A program made the position numbers and the translations under genes. DNA of 42,911 nucleotides, taken from the NCBI GenBank assembly GCA_003838065.1, contig QZAC01000013.1, positions 1 to 42,911 of the forward strand, given 5' to 3'. The stretch is from Methanocalculus sp. MSAO_Arc2. GTDB taxonomy: Archaea > Halobacteriota > Methanomicrobia > Methanomicrobiales > Methanocorpusculaceae. Each line of letters begins with the position of its first letter. Position 1 is the stretch's first letter. The notes under the pieces are model-generated. The model saw nothing but the letters and a program-made list of their open reading frames with translations, had not been told where the DNA came from and searched no databases. Positions 35,350-42,911 of this stretch are shown in pieces.

Positions 35350-35937
35350 ATGTGGATGATGCTGAAAGATCTTGTTGAAAGGATCAAACGGGACGCCAGT
35401 GTTGATGAAGATGGGCTCATCCAGATGCAGGGGTTCATTCACCACCTTGCCGATACCAATCTCCTGCAGAACTGTGGTTGTGCGCTGGCAGAGATATTCC
35501 GGCACTATCAACCCACAAAGATCCTGACCGCCGAAGTGAGCGGAATACTTGCTGCTCTCCCCGCAGGAATTGAACTTGACATCCCGGTCTTAATCGCACG
35601 AAAAGAGCTCCCAAAAACAATGCAGGGACTAGAGATCCATGAGAAGGCGCGATCCAGAACAAAGGGGACAGAAACTTCCCTTTTTATCCTGACCGAACAC
35701 ATCAGAGAACACGACCGAATACTCATCATTGATGACGTCCTGGCACGAGGAGAGACAGCATCCGCACTGATCAGGCTTGCCCGGCGTTCAGGTGCTGCAG
35801 TCGTCGGGGTCGGGGTGCTCGTGGAGAAGAGATATGAAGCAGGGAGGGCTCGTATCGAGCCAGAAATACCGGTGCATGCCCTCTGTACCATCATCTCAGT
35901 CGAAGACGGGGTGATCCGGTTTGCAGATGATATGTAA
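35350..35937 (+). CDS. type I phosphoribosyltransferase, hypoxanthine/xanthine-PRT-like
   Basis: A 195-residue phosphoribosyltransferase. The PRPP-binding motif is LIIDDVLARGETASAL, and an upstream TAEVSGILAALPAGIELDIP strand-loop matches the archaeal/xpt-like PRTase layout. The family salvages purine bases with PRPP or acts as a PRPP-sensing regulator (PurR/GfcR-like); which applies is not clear. The start could be ATG 35350, 35356 or 35359. It may be cotranscribed with the CARF regulator. Confidence 0.82.
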   Translation: MWMMLKDLVERIKRDASVDEDGLIQMQGFIHHLADTNLLQNCGCALAEIFRHYQPTKILTAEVSGILAALPAGIELDIPVLIARKELPKTMQGLEIHEKARSRTKGTETSLFILTEHIREHDRILIIDDVLARGETASALIRLARRSGAAVVGVGVLVEKRYEAGRARIEPEIPVHALCTIISVEDGVIRFADDM

Positions 35938-36040
35938 TCATTATGCAATAGATAAAAAACTATAAAAAGTGCCTGATTGGCTCAATTCCCACCTCTTTTA
36001 TCCTTGATCAGTATGATTGCACAAATAGCTGCGGGCATTC

Positions 36041-37114
36041 TTATCGCTCCACCACATGTACTGCTGAAGCCTTGAACGAGGCAGATATAGGTGATCCCTC
36101 CTCGAGCCCGAGCTCCTCGGTTGCCTTCCAGGTGATCAAAGCAGACATCCGGATCCCACAGTCCAGGGTAAGCCTGTTCAAAGGACCCAATGGACTCACC
36201 GCCACCACGTGGCCTGAGAGGACATTTCGAACGCTCCCTGCATGCTCTGTCGAACAGCTTACCGCAATATCTTGTGGCCGGATGCAGAGTGAGACAGGTG
36301 TCCCGGCAGGATTGGGTGTCACTGCCTCAATGACAATTCCTCCGGCATCAATGAGTGCAATTCCGCCGTCCGCTGAGAGAATGTTCCCGTCGATGATGTT
36401 TTCAATTCCGATAAAACGGGCAACATTTCGATCAAACGGGGTGATAAAGATCTCGCGTGTCGTTCCCACCTGTGCAAACCTGCCATTCATCATTACCCCG
36501 ATGCGGTGGGCAAGCCGCTGGCCCTGGAACATATCATGGGTGGACATAATAATCGTGGTTGAATATTCACGGTTAATCCTGATGATGAGATCCTCAATCC
36601 TCTCCACGGAAACTGGATCAAGGTTTGCCGTCGGTTCATCCAGGAGGAGGAGATCTGGATCTGTCACCATCACCCTGGCAAGTGCAACCCGCTGCATCTC
36701 ACCACCCGAGAGTGTTTTTGCCCTGCGCTCCTCAAAACCTGCGAGACCAACAAGCGTTAATCCATCGGCAACTTTCTTTTTGATCGTACTTTCAGGGAAA
36801 CCCCGGAACCGGAGGCCAAGTGCGACATTTTCATACACCGTTGTATTGAATGCTGCAGGTTTCTGAAAGACCATCCCCATCCTTCGACGGATCATGTGGG
36901 TTTTTCCGGATTTAATATCCACTCCATCCAGCAGAACCGATCCCTGGGTCTCACCTTCCAGGAGGTTGATAATCCTGAGCAATGTCGACTTCCCGGCACC
37001 TGAAGGTCCGATGATCGCAAAGATCTCGCCTTGTTGAACCTCTGCAGATACTCCGTTGAGAACAGGTGTGTCATCAAACCATTTTGTAATATCACGTATC
37101 TCAAGCATCACCAT
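36041..37114 (-). CDS. tupC: tungstate ABC transporter ATPase with C-terminal TOBE/MOP domain
   Basis: The ATPase of the tungstate importer. Walker A is GPSGAGKST, the signature LSGGEMQRVALARV and Walker B LLLLDEPTANLD. The C-terminal 100 residues (from about 255) form a TOBE/MOP-like domain (SLCIRPQDIAVSC, LSGHVVAVSPLGPLNRLTL), which in ModC/WtpC proteins binds oxyanion and inhibits transport. ATG 37114 overlaps the permease stop (TGATG); ATG 37108 is possible. It is the last gene of a tupA-tupB-tupC unit. Confidence 0.88.
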   Translation of the reverse strand: MVMLEIRDITKWFDDTPVLNGVSAEVQQGEIFAIIGPSGAGKSTLLRIINLLEGETQGSVLLDGVDIKSGKTHMIRRRMGMVFQKPAAFNTTVYENVALGLRFRGFPESTIKKKVADGLTLVGLAGFEERRAKTLSGGEMQRVALARVMVTDPDLLLLDEPTANLDPVSVERIEDLIIRINREYSTTIIMSTHDMFQGQRLAHRIGVMMNGRFAQVGTTREIFITPFDRNVARFIGIENIIDGNILSADGGIALIDAGGIVIEAVTPNPAGTPVSLCIRPQDIAVSCSTEHAGSVRNVLSGHVVAVSPLGPLNRLTLDCGIRMSALITWKATEELGLEEGSPISASFKASAVHVVER

Positions 37115-37800
37115 CACCGGTTCTGCACAATTGCAAGAAGAAGGTTGATCACAAGAGCGATTGAAAGGAGAATAATCCCAAGAGCTATCGACATGGCAAG
37201 ATTCCCCATCGATGTCTCCAGTGATATCGCCGTTGTCAGCACCCTGGTATGACCGCGGATATTGCCACCGATCATGATTGCAGCACCGACTTCAGAGATC
37301 GCTCTGCCAAATCCAAGCACCACCGCTGCCATGATCGCATACTTCGCCTCTTTCACAACACCGGCCGTAAACTGGTATCCTGAAGCACCAAGCGAACGAA
37401 GTGTATCGAGGATCGTCGAATCCACCCCTTTCAATGCTGATATCGTCAGACCAATTAAAATAGGGAGGATCAGGATCGTTTGTGCGATCACCATCCCCTC
37501 AGGTGTAAAGAGGAGCCGAAGAAAACCAAATGGCCCGGCACGGGAGATGAGGAGGAAGACAAACAATCCGACAAGAACTGTTGGAAGGGCATACAGGGTC
37601 TGAATCAGGTTAATAAGGGACCGCTTTCCCCAAAATTCGGTGAAAGTGATGACAGAGCCAATCGGAATTGCGATCAATGATGCGAAAAGCGTTGCTGAAA
37701 GCGAGATGATGATGCTTCGTACTGAAATCTCGATCACCTCGGGATCGAGGGTGATGATAAGCTCAATGGCAGTTCGAAAGCCCTCAACTATCTCGCTCAT
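37114..37800 (-). CDS. tupB: tungstate ABC transporter permease
   Basis: A single permease of the TupB type (228 residues from ATG 37800; a TTG at 37830 is in frame). About five to six membrane segments are visible, with the conserved IPIGSVITFTEFWGKR and the EAA-like coupling loop LDTLRSLGASGYQF. The GFGRAISEVGAAIMIGGN stretch is typical of TupB and ModB permeases. It lies between tupA and tupC. Confidence 0.88.
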   Translation of the reverse strand: MSEIVEGFRTAIELIITLDPEVIEISVRSIIISLSATLFASLIAIPIGSVITFTEFWGKRSLINLIQTLYALPTVLVGLFVFLLISRAGPFGFLRLLFTPEGMVIAQTILILPILIGLTISALKGVDSTILDTLRSLGASGYQFTAGVVKEAKYAIMAAVVLGFGRAISEVGAAIMIGGNIRGHTRVLTTAISLETSMGNLAMSIALGIILLSIALVINLLLAIVQNR

Positions 37801-37857
37801 GGAAATACTCTTGCTATCATATATGCTCAATAGTGCGAAAAATGAGTTGGTTCTGGA

Positions 37858-38775
37858 TCAATGCACAGGAGTTGTGACTTCTGCCTCTGGCACTCCCATA
37901 ACATCCCAGTTGCCGGCAGCCGGGAAGAAGAGAGGTTCGCCGTATTCAGCAACACCGAAACTGGCAATCTCCTGTTGCACTTCATCGGAGATGAGGTAGT
38001 TGATCCATTTTTTTGCAAGATCTGTATCGATGCCCGCATGAGTCTCTGGATTGATCAGCAGAACAGAATAGACATTCAAAAGGATATCACCAGAATCAAC
38101 AACAGGAACCAATGCAAGTTCACCCTTGTATGCAAGGAATGTCCCGATGTCAGACAGGGTATATGCCTCTTTCTCATTTGCCATTACCAGGGTTTCACCC
38201 ATTCCGCGGCCGGCTTCGACATACCATGCACCTGATCCCTGAATATCTGCTGTATAGTCATAGCCTGCAGATTTCCAGATTGCCTGCTCTTTTGCATGGG
38301 TTCCGGATGCATCACCACGTGAAACAAATTCCACACCTTCCGTTCCAGCCATACCTTCCTCAAAGAGCCTCGAAACCGCCTCTTCAGGCTGCATGCCACG
38401 GATATTGGCAGGATCGGACTCGGGTCCAAGTACGATAAAATAATTATAGGCAATAACCCGGCGATCGACACCATGGCCTTCGGCAATGAATGTGTCCTCC
38501 CGATCACGGTCATGGACCATCATCACATCGACATCGCCCCGCCGTCCATATTCAAGAGTCTTTCCGGTACCTGCTGAGACGATAAGCAGATCTGCATGAT
38601 ACTCTTCTTCGAAGGCCGGCCTGAGATGATCCAGAAGACCGGTATCATACAGGCTTGTCGTCGTTGCGATCCGCAGTTTCTCTGGAGCAGGAGTGCCGTA
38701 ATCGAGACAGCCTGCTACACAAAGCCCTGCAATCAAAAGGGCGGCTATAAGAATAATAAGTCGATTCCATTCCAT
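37858..38775 (-). CDS. tupA: tungstate-binding lipoprotein
   Basis: The periplasmic-type binding lipoprotein of the importer. The signal peptide ends LCVAGC with lipid-attached Cys. The oxyanion-binding TTTSLYDTGLLDHL at the mature N-terminus and SRGDASGTHAKE in the middle are the TupA hallmarks; the length is 305 residues. ATG 38775 is chosen over GTG 38784. A 15-bp palindrome overlaps the expected transcription start just upstream, so metal-responsive repression is likely (inference). Tungstate is preferred over molybdate because of the TupA motif. Confidence 0.88.
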   Translation of the reverse strand: MEWNRLIILIAALLIAGLCVAGCLDYGTPAPEKLRIATTTSLYDTGLLDHLRPAFEEEYHADLLIVSAGTGKTLEYGRRGDVDVMMVHDRDREDTFIAEGHGVDRRVIAYNYFIVLGPESDPANIRGMQPEEAVSRLFEEGMAGTEGVEFVSRGDASGTHAKEQAIWKSAGYDYTADIQGSGAWYVEAGRGMGETLVMANEKEAYTLSDIGTFLAYKGELALVPVVDSGDILLNVYSVLLINPETHAGIDTDLAKKWINYLISDEVQQEIASFGVAEYGEPLFFPAAGNWDVMGVPEAEVTTPVH

Positions 38776-38778
38776 GGT

Positions 38779-38813
38779 TAACACAGTGTGTTATGCTCTA
38801 TTACTATATAACC
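38779..38813 (-). promoter_or_regulatory. tupA promoter with operator-like palindrome
   Basis: On the minus strand a TATA box (GGTTATATAGT, 38803-38813) is followed by a perfect 15-bp palindrome TAACACAGTGTGTTA (38779-38793) that covers the predicted transcription start, four bases before the tupA ATG. This is the classic place for an archaeal repressor. Confidence 0.65.
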
Positions 38814-39018
38814 ATTTATTTTTGAGTTAGTGTAAACTATTTTTAATTAACCAATTCTATCACAAACACACATTCAGGTTTTTATAATCGTTAACTGGCG
38901 GGGGTAAAAATAGTGAAAACAACAGGTTTCATCTATCGCATATGAGACCCTCTGGGGTCATGAGTGACTTTTTACCGATGAACACATATTATCATTCTTA
39001 TCTAAAGAGTGTAACAGG
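38814..39018. other. intergenic region upstream of the MOT1-type transporter
   Basis: The AT-rich part 38814-38885 probably carries the plus-strand promoter. A short hairpin, GACCC-TCTG-GGGTC, is at 38946-38959. Two short plus-strand frames (for example 38942-39124) overlap the true gene and look like noise. Confidence 0.4.
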
Positions 39019-40167
39019 ATGGACAAGAAAAGAACACTGGATGAAACGTCTGGTTCTGGCATTCGGTTCTCCATCCGGGAACTTGCCGGATCAGTTGGGA
39101 ATTTCGGGACAATATTTCCAATAATCCTTGGAGCAGGAATTGCTGCAGGGATCAATGTCAGCTATGCATTTCTTGGAATCGGCCTCTGGTTCATCATTGC
39201 TGGATTCTACTACAAACTTCCCATCCCGATTGAGCCGATGAAGGCAATCGGAGCCATCGTTATTACTGAGGGGCTTACCGCAGGGGAAATTGCCACCTCA
39301 GGGATTATTATCGGAGTGATCTTTTTGATTCTCGGGTATGTAAAAGGGATGGAGCGACTTCAGAAGGTTGTGCCGGAGAGTGTCATCCGGGGAATCCAGC
39401 TTGGACTTGCGTTCATTCTTTTCAGGACATCATCAGGGTATATCATAGCAGATCCGGTCTTTGCCGGGGTTGCCATTCTGATCATCGCTATCTTCTTCAT
39501 AGCTGCATATCTGAAAAATGTTCCTGATATTTCATCTCTTGTCGTGATCGGGATCGGGCTTGCCGCAGGAATTGCAGCTACCGGTCTGCCACCATTCCGA
39601 CTGATCCCTCTTCCAGACCTCATTATCCCGGCATCCGGTGACTGGCTCTTTGCAATGGTGCATCTCGTGATCCCACAGATCCCGCTCACGCTTGGAAACT
39701 CTGTTCTGGCCACCTCACTCCTCATCATGGATCTCTTCAGGCGTGAAGTGAAGCCGGATCAGCTTGCAAAGACCATCGGCATTATGAATCTCGTCTCATC
39801 TCCGCTAGGAGGTTTTCCGATGTGCCATGGTGCAGGCGGTCTCGCAGCCCAGTTTCGGTTCGGTGCACGAACCGGTGGTGCAAACATCATCGCAGGAGTT
39901 CTCATCATAGGTTTTGCAGTTGCCTTTGCACCACCTGAGGTGCTGACCCTGATACCCTATGGCATCTTCGGCGGACTCCTTGTCTTTGTTGCTCTTGAAC
40001 TTGGGAAACACGGGATGAAGACAGATTCGTATCCTGTAACGATCATAATGGGCATCATCGCACTTATTGTGGGGATTACGCTCTCCTTTATCATCGGGAT
40101 GATCATGGCATATGTCATTGGAAAGCAGAAAGGATCCCGTAACGAAGTGCCCCGCACAAAAGAATGA
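39019..40167 (+). CDS. MOT1-type molybdate/sulfate transporter
   Basis: A 382-residue integral membrane protein with about ten hydrophobic segments and two related halves. Each half has the family signature: IPIEPMKAIGAI in the first and GFPMCHGAGGLAAQ in the second. This pair is diagnostic of the MOT1 group (a SulP relative) of molybdate transporters, annotated elsewhere as putative sulfate/molybdate transporters. It is divergent from the tungstate importer, suggesting shared metal-linked control. The start ATG 39019 is preceded by AACAGG only, so ribosome binding is weak. Molybdate is inferred from context. Confidence 0.85.
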   Translation: MDKKRTLDETSGSGIRFSIRELAGSVGNFGTIFPIILGAGIAAGINVSYAFLGIGLWFIIAGFYYKLPIPIEPMKAIGAIVITEGLTAGEIATSGIIIGVIFLILGYVKGMERLQKVVPESVIRGIQLGLAFILFRTSSGYIIADPVFAGVAILIIAIFFIAAYLKNVPDISSLVVIGIGLAAGIAATGLPPFRLIPLPDLIIPASGDWLFAMVHLVIPQIPLTLGNSVLATSLLIMDLFRREVKPDQLAKTIGIMNLVSSPLGGFPMCHGAGGLAAQFRFGARTGGANIIAGVLIIGFAVAFAPPEVLTLIPYGIFGGLLVFVALELGKHGMKTDSYPVTIIMGIIALIVGITLSFIIGMIMAYVIGKQKGSRNEVPRTKE

Positions 40168-40213
40168 CTATTATACTTCCCTGATATACTACTGGCATAG
40201 AGTGGTGAGACCT

Positions 40214-40780
40214 ATGGCTGAAGATAAAGAAGCAATACGAAATATACTGCGGCGCCGAAAGATAATGCAGAGTCCAGAAGAGCGCTTTGAAAAAAGCAGA
40301 AAGATATGCCGTTATCTGATGAAGATGATCAAACCGGGCGAGACGGTGATGGTCTATACCTCAAAACCAATGGAAGTAAATACCATTCCTTTCATCACCA
40401 TGCTGCTTGCATATAATCATCCGGTCATCGTTCCGATCATCCAGAGTGAGGATTTCAGCCTCCGCTTATCCTACCTGTACGATCTCGGGGTTCTGGTGCC
40501 AAGCACATTTGGTGTTCCCGAACCTATCGGAAATGAGATTCCCGCCGATGGTGCCGATGTCGATACCATTATCCTGCCCATGCTTGGATTTGACCGTCAA
40601 GGAGGGAGGATAGGTTATGGAGCAGGGTATTACGATCGTTTCCTTGCCAGGTATCCGGATATCAGCAAAATTGGAATTGCATTTGCCTGCCAGGAGGTCG
40701 AGGCGCTCCCCATTGACCCCCATGATGTTCTGATGGATGCAATCGTCACCGAAGATGGGGTCGTCTTCAGGAAGGGGTGA
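40214..40780 (+). CDS. 5-formyltetrahydrofolate cyclo-ligase family protein
   Basis: A 188-residue member of the 5-FTHF cyclo-ligase (MTHFS) family, recognised by LPMLGFDRQGGRIGYGAG followed by YYDRFL. In folate users it converts 5-formyl-THF to methenyl-THF using ATP. Methanogens mainly use tetrahydromethanopterin, so the native substrate is uncertain. ATG 40214 has GGTGAG seven bases upstream; the upstream open frame to 40112 belongs to the transporter's end. It lies 10 bp before ftr. Confidence 0.85.
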   Translation: MAEDKEAIRNILRRRKIMQSPEERFEKSRKICRYLMKMIKPGETVMVYTSKPMEVNTIPFITMLLAYNHPVIVPIIQSEDFSLRLSYLYDLGVLVPSTFGVPEPIGNEIPADGADVDTIILPMLGFDRQGGRIGYGAGYYDRFLARYPDISKIGIAFACQEVEALPIDPHDVLMDAIVTEDGVVFRKG

Positions 40781-40789
40781 TCCTCTTTT

Positions 40790-41674
40790 ATGGAAAGAAA
40801 TGGGGCAATCATTCTCGATACCTTTGCCGAAGCGTTTCCTGTCTGGGTCTCCCGGGTGATTGTAACCGCCGATACGCTCGAATGGGCATATATTGCAGCA
40901 ACTGAGGCAACCGGATTCGCCACCTCAAAGATCTTCTGCCCCTGTGAAGCCGGTATAGAAGGTGTATGGGAAGACACCCCGGATGGAAGACCCGGTGTAT
41001 CGATTCTCATCTGTGCAGAAAAGAAGCATATGCGATCCCTTGTTGCTGATCGCATCTCCCAGTGCATCCTGCCTGCACCAACCGCATCAGCATATGACGG
41101 ACTGCCTCATGCAGAAGACCGGTTCTATACCCGGATGCATTACTTTGGTGACGGCTATGAAAACCAATGCATTGTCGGGGGGAGGCGTTGTTTTCGGATT
41201 CCGGTGATGGAAGGTGAATACATCGGAGAAGAGCGGTTTGGAACGGTAAAAGGGATTGCAGGCGGGAACTTTTTGGTCATGGGAGAAAACAGGCATGATG
41301 CCCTTGCTGCTGCCCGGGCAGGCGCCGATGCGATCGCGCCGCTGAACGGTGTGATCACAAGTTTTGCAGGCGGTATTGTCGGGAGCGGATCGAAAGTCGG
41401 ATGCACCAACTACCATTTTCCAATGCCGGCAAGTACAAACCATATCTGGTGCCCCACGCTGAAGGATACGGTCCCGGGATCGCAGGTACCTGATGGGGTT
41501 GGGTCGATATATGAGATTGTAATCAACGGAACTGATGAACAGGCGATCAGATCTGCAATGTATGCCGGGATTGAAGCGGCAACAAGCACAGGCAGAGCGC
41601 TCTTCATAGGTGCATCAAACTTTGATGGAAAGCTTGGCCCGCACACCTTCTCCCTTCATGATCTCTTTTCTTAG
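40790..41674 (+). CDS. ftr: formylmethanofuran:H4MPT N-formyltransferase
   Basis: Ftr transfers the formyl group from formylmethanofuran to tetrahydromethanopterin, the second step of CO2 reduction to methane. The sequence has the typical DTFAEAFPVWVSRV, YIAATEATGFATSKIFCPCEAGIE and a conserved C-terminal half with HYFGDGYENQC, VKGIAGGNFLVMGENR and LGPHTFSLHDL. It is 294 residues, normal for Ftr. Methanogens sometimes carry a second Ftr-like gene, and I cannot tell here which copy this is. Context (W/Mo transport) supports a role in the main pathway. Confidence 0.95.
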   Translation: MERNGAIILDTFAEAFPVWVSRVIVTADTLEWAYIAATEATGFATSKIFCPCEAGIEGVWEDTPDGRPGVSILICAEKKHMRSLVADRISQCILPAPTASAYDGLPHAEDRFYTRMHYFGDGYENQCIVGGRRCFRIPVMEGEYIGEERFGTVKGIAGGNFLVMGENRHDALAAARAGADAIAPLNGVITSFAGGIVGSGSKVGCTNYHFPMPASTNHIWCPTLKDTVPGSQVPDGVGSIYEIVINGTDEQAIRSAMYAGIEAATSTGRALFIGASNFDGKLGPHTFSLHDLFS

Positions 41675-41901
41675 TCCTCACAAGAGATTGAGGTCCATAC
41701 CCATAGAGCCGGGCCATGAATACCACAAGGCCAGCGGGATGCATAGGAAACAGGAATTCAAGGATGAGAGAGCTCCTGTATGCAGGCATCACACCCGGCA
41801 CAAGGTATCCGGCACACGGAGGAGATTACTGCAGGATCATACCCTGTCATCCTCACCGGGTAGTGTCGCAGGCGATTGTCGTCTGGTGTCTCCACATGAG
41901 A
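41675..41901. other. intergenic region, nothing recognised
   Basis: A 227-bp gap between convergent ftr and nitroreductase genes. Short open frames on both strands read through it (for example plus 41716-42015, minus 41801-41604), but they show no motif and run into real genes. Confidence 0.4.
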
Positions 41902-42492
41902 CTATGGCCAATCCCTTCTGAGTATGCAATCGTCAAGGGCACGTTTTGGGACATGATGAACACCATCAGAAGACCGCCAGTACCGGGTATCCCCATCCTC
42001 CCCGACTACCTCTAGTTGGATCTCTTCGGCAGGATACCCAAGTACAATCACGAGCAGGATATCATATCCCGGTGGAACAGAGAGAACCTGGCCGAGCGCT
42101 TCTTTGTGAATTGATCCAAACATACACCCGGCAATCCCCTGCTCGGCTGCCGCAAGAAGGATCGTCTGGGCAGCAATGCCAAGATCAATTGCAGGATCAG
42201 GACTGCACTTTTCAGGAGCCACAATCGTGATATACGCAGTCGGTCGCTCCCCCTCCTCTGGTCCATCCCAGTCCGGGAGGTCAAGCGCCCATAAGAGGCA
42301 TGAACGTATCAAAACGGTCTCCTCAGGCTCAACCGAGATGATATACCGGAGCGGCTGCCGGTTCCTGGCAGACGGACAGAACCGGGCGATATCTATCAGC
42401 ATTCGCAGCTGTTCACCCGATAAACGGCGGTTTTCCTGAAACCGTCGGATGCTCCTGCTTCTTTTTGTGAGTGTCCTGATACAATCTTCCAT
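41902..42492 (-). CDS. nitroreductase family flavoprotein
   Basis: A 196-residue nitroreductase-like protein with the FMN-binding RRFQENRRLSGEQL, ARFCPSARNRQPLRYII, and the C-terminal GYPAEEIQLEVVGEDGDTRYW followed by DGVHHVPKR, a tail seen in archaeal members. The start at ATG 42492 is supported by GGAGGT about ten bases upstream; the longer frame to 42747 reads into the divergent radical SAM gene. The substrate is unknown. It is divergent from the PflX-type gene with only 79 bp between the starts. Confidence 0.88.
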   Translation of the reverse strand: MEDCIRTLTKRSRSIRRFQENRRLSGEQLRMLIDIARFCPSARNRQPLRYIISVEPEETVLIRSCLLWALDLPDWDGPEEGERPTAYITIVAPEKCSPDPAIDLGIAAQTILLAAAEQGIAGCMFGSIHKEALGQVLSVPPGYDILLVIVLGYPAEEIQLEVVGEDGDTRYWRSSDGVHHVPKRALDDCILRRDWP

Positions 42493-42571
42493 CAAGATTT
42501 TACCTCCAGGCAGGAAGAGATCGACGGCCAATCCCATAATATTATCATATCTCTCTTCCATAACCGCGTCC

Positions 42572-42911
42572 ATGACTGGTGATTCAATCGTGCGGTATAT
42601 GGACCTCCATCGTGACGGGAGATTAAAACAACGCGCTGAGAAGGCGTATGCCATCCTCTCCGACTGCACCCTCTGCCCCCGAAACTGCCATGTCGACAGG
42701 ATCGCCGGGGAGATCGGTTTCTGTCGGACTGGAAGAGATCCGGTCATCGCAAGCTATTCCCCTCATTTCGGTGAAGAACAGCCTCTTGTTGGAAGAAGAG
42801 GTTCAGGCACGATTTTTTTTGCCAACTGCAACCTTGCCTGTATCTACTGCCAGAACTATGATATCAGCCAGTGCGACAGGGGCTTTCAGGTACCGGTTTT
42901 GGATCTCGCTG
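42572..42911 (+). CDS. radical SAM protein, PflX/COG1313-like (3' end missing)
   Basis: The frame runs off the window end after 113 codons. It has an N-terminal double cysteine pair (CTLCPRNCHVDR), FCRTGRDPVIASYSPHFGEEQPLVG, and the radical SAM triad CNLACIYCQNYDIS, i.e. Cys-x3-Cys-x2-Cys for the [4Fe-4S] cluster. This is the PflX-type subgroup of pyruvate formate-lyase-activating-enzyme-like proteins; its target is unknown. ATG 42572 is the apparent start, but no strong ribosome binding site is seen. Confidence 0.9.
   Translation, partial: MTGDSIVRYMDLHRDGRLKQRAEKAYAILSDCTLCPRNCHVDRIAGEIGFCRTGRDPVIASYSPHFGEEQPLVGRRGSGTIFFANCNLACIYCQNYDISQCDRGFQVPVLDLA

Noticed and set aside
38946..38959. 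Intrinsic terminator hairpin upstream of the MOT1-type gene
   Set aside because: The stem is only five base pairs, has no adjacent T-run, and lies in the leader of a plus-strand gene rather than after a gene.
41716..42015. Plus-strand open frame of 99 codons after ftr
   Set aside because: It has no motif and runs antisense into the nitroreductase gene.

Overview
The window is chromosomal DNA from a methanogenic archaeon, most likely of the order Methanomicrobiales. The evidence is formylmethanofuran:H4MPT formyltransferase (ftr), the methanogenesis-marker pair Mmp2/MtxX, an archaeal histone, RfcL with a C-terminal PIP box, archaeal-type S-adenosylmethionine synthetase, GatDE, archaemetzincin, ribosomal protein L10e, a diphthamide synthase and several archaeal DUF families. 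Promoters look archaeal (TATA boxes about 25-35 bp before starts), and many genes overlap by ATGA or TGATG. The order-level assignment rests on gene content only.

Layout. 1-980: no recognisable gene. 981-3312: a DUF5806-like protein with a long 18-bp in-frame repeat, overlapping a GlmM-type phosphohexomutase. 3796-7427: acylphosphatase, a stand-alone Cas1, archaemetzincin, a UPF0146 protein and RfcL. 7538-9293: Mmp2 and MtxX, followed by the histone gene. 20581 down to 9698, all on the minus strand: L10e, fumarate hydratase (two subunits), 2-oxoglutarate:ferredoxin oxidoreductase korDABC, succinyl-CoA synthetase sucCD, a diadenylate cyclase, SAM synthetase, then hisG-hisA-hisB. 23373 down to 20643: a nitrate/sulfonate-type ABC importer whose binding protein appears to have its lobes in swapped order. 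23574-28097: argH-gatD-gatE. 28146-32983: a run of small archaeal conserved genes (DUF5350-like, an unknown helical protein, nitroreductase, UPF0212, PfkB kinase, diphthine-ammonia ligase, DUF2070 membrane protein). 33129-33202: tRNA-Thr(TGT). 33421-35937: methyltransferase, a CARF-winged-helix regulator and a purine phosphoribosyltransferase-like protein. 38775 down to 36041: tungstate importer tupABC, divergent from a MOT1-type molybdate/sulfate transporter, then a 5-formyl-THF cyclo-ligase homologue and ftr. 41902-42911: a nitroreductase divergent from a PflX-type radical SAM gene that is cut by the window end.

How the parts fit. The fum-kor-suc genes give the fumarate/malate and succinate-to-2-oxoglutarate steps of the partial reductive TCA pathway that Methanomicrobiales use to make glutamate. 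A c-di-AMP synthase is translationally coupled to this set. The tungstate and molybdate/sulfate transporters sit beside ftr. Ftr acts directly after formylmethanofuran dehydrogenase, a W/Mo enzyme, so metal supply and the first C1 steps are neighbours. Two CRISPR-related proteins (Cas1 and a CARF regulator) lie 30 kb apart with no CRISPR array, Cas2 or effector in the window.

The observations most worth following are the solo Cas1, the apparent circularly permuted ABC binding protein, the diadenylate cyclase inside the TCA gene run, the hexapeptide-repeat protein, and operator-like palindromes at the tupA, argH/ABC and CARF-regulator promoters. All family names come from reading motifs by eye; no search was run.
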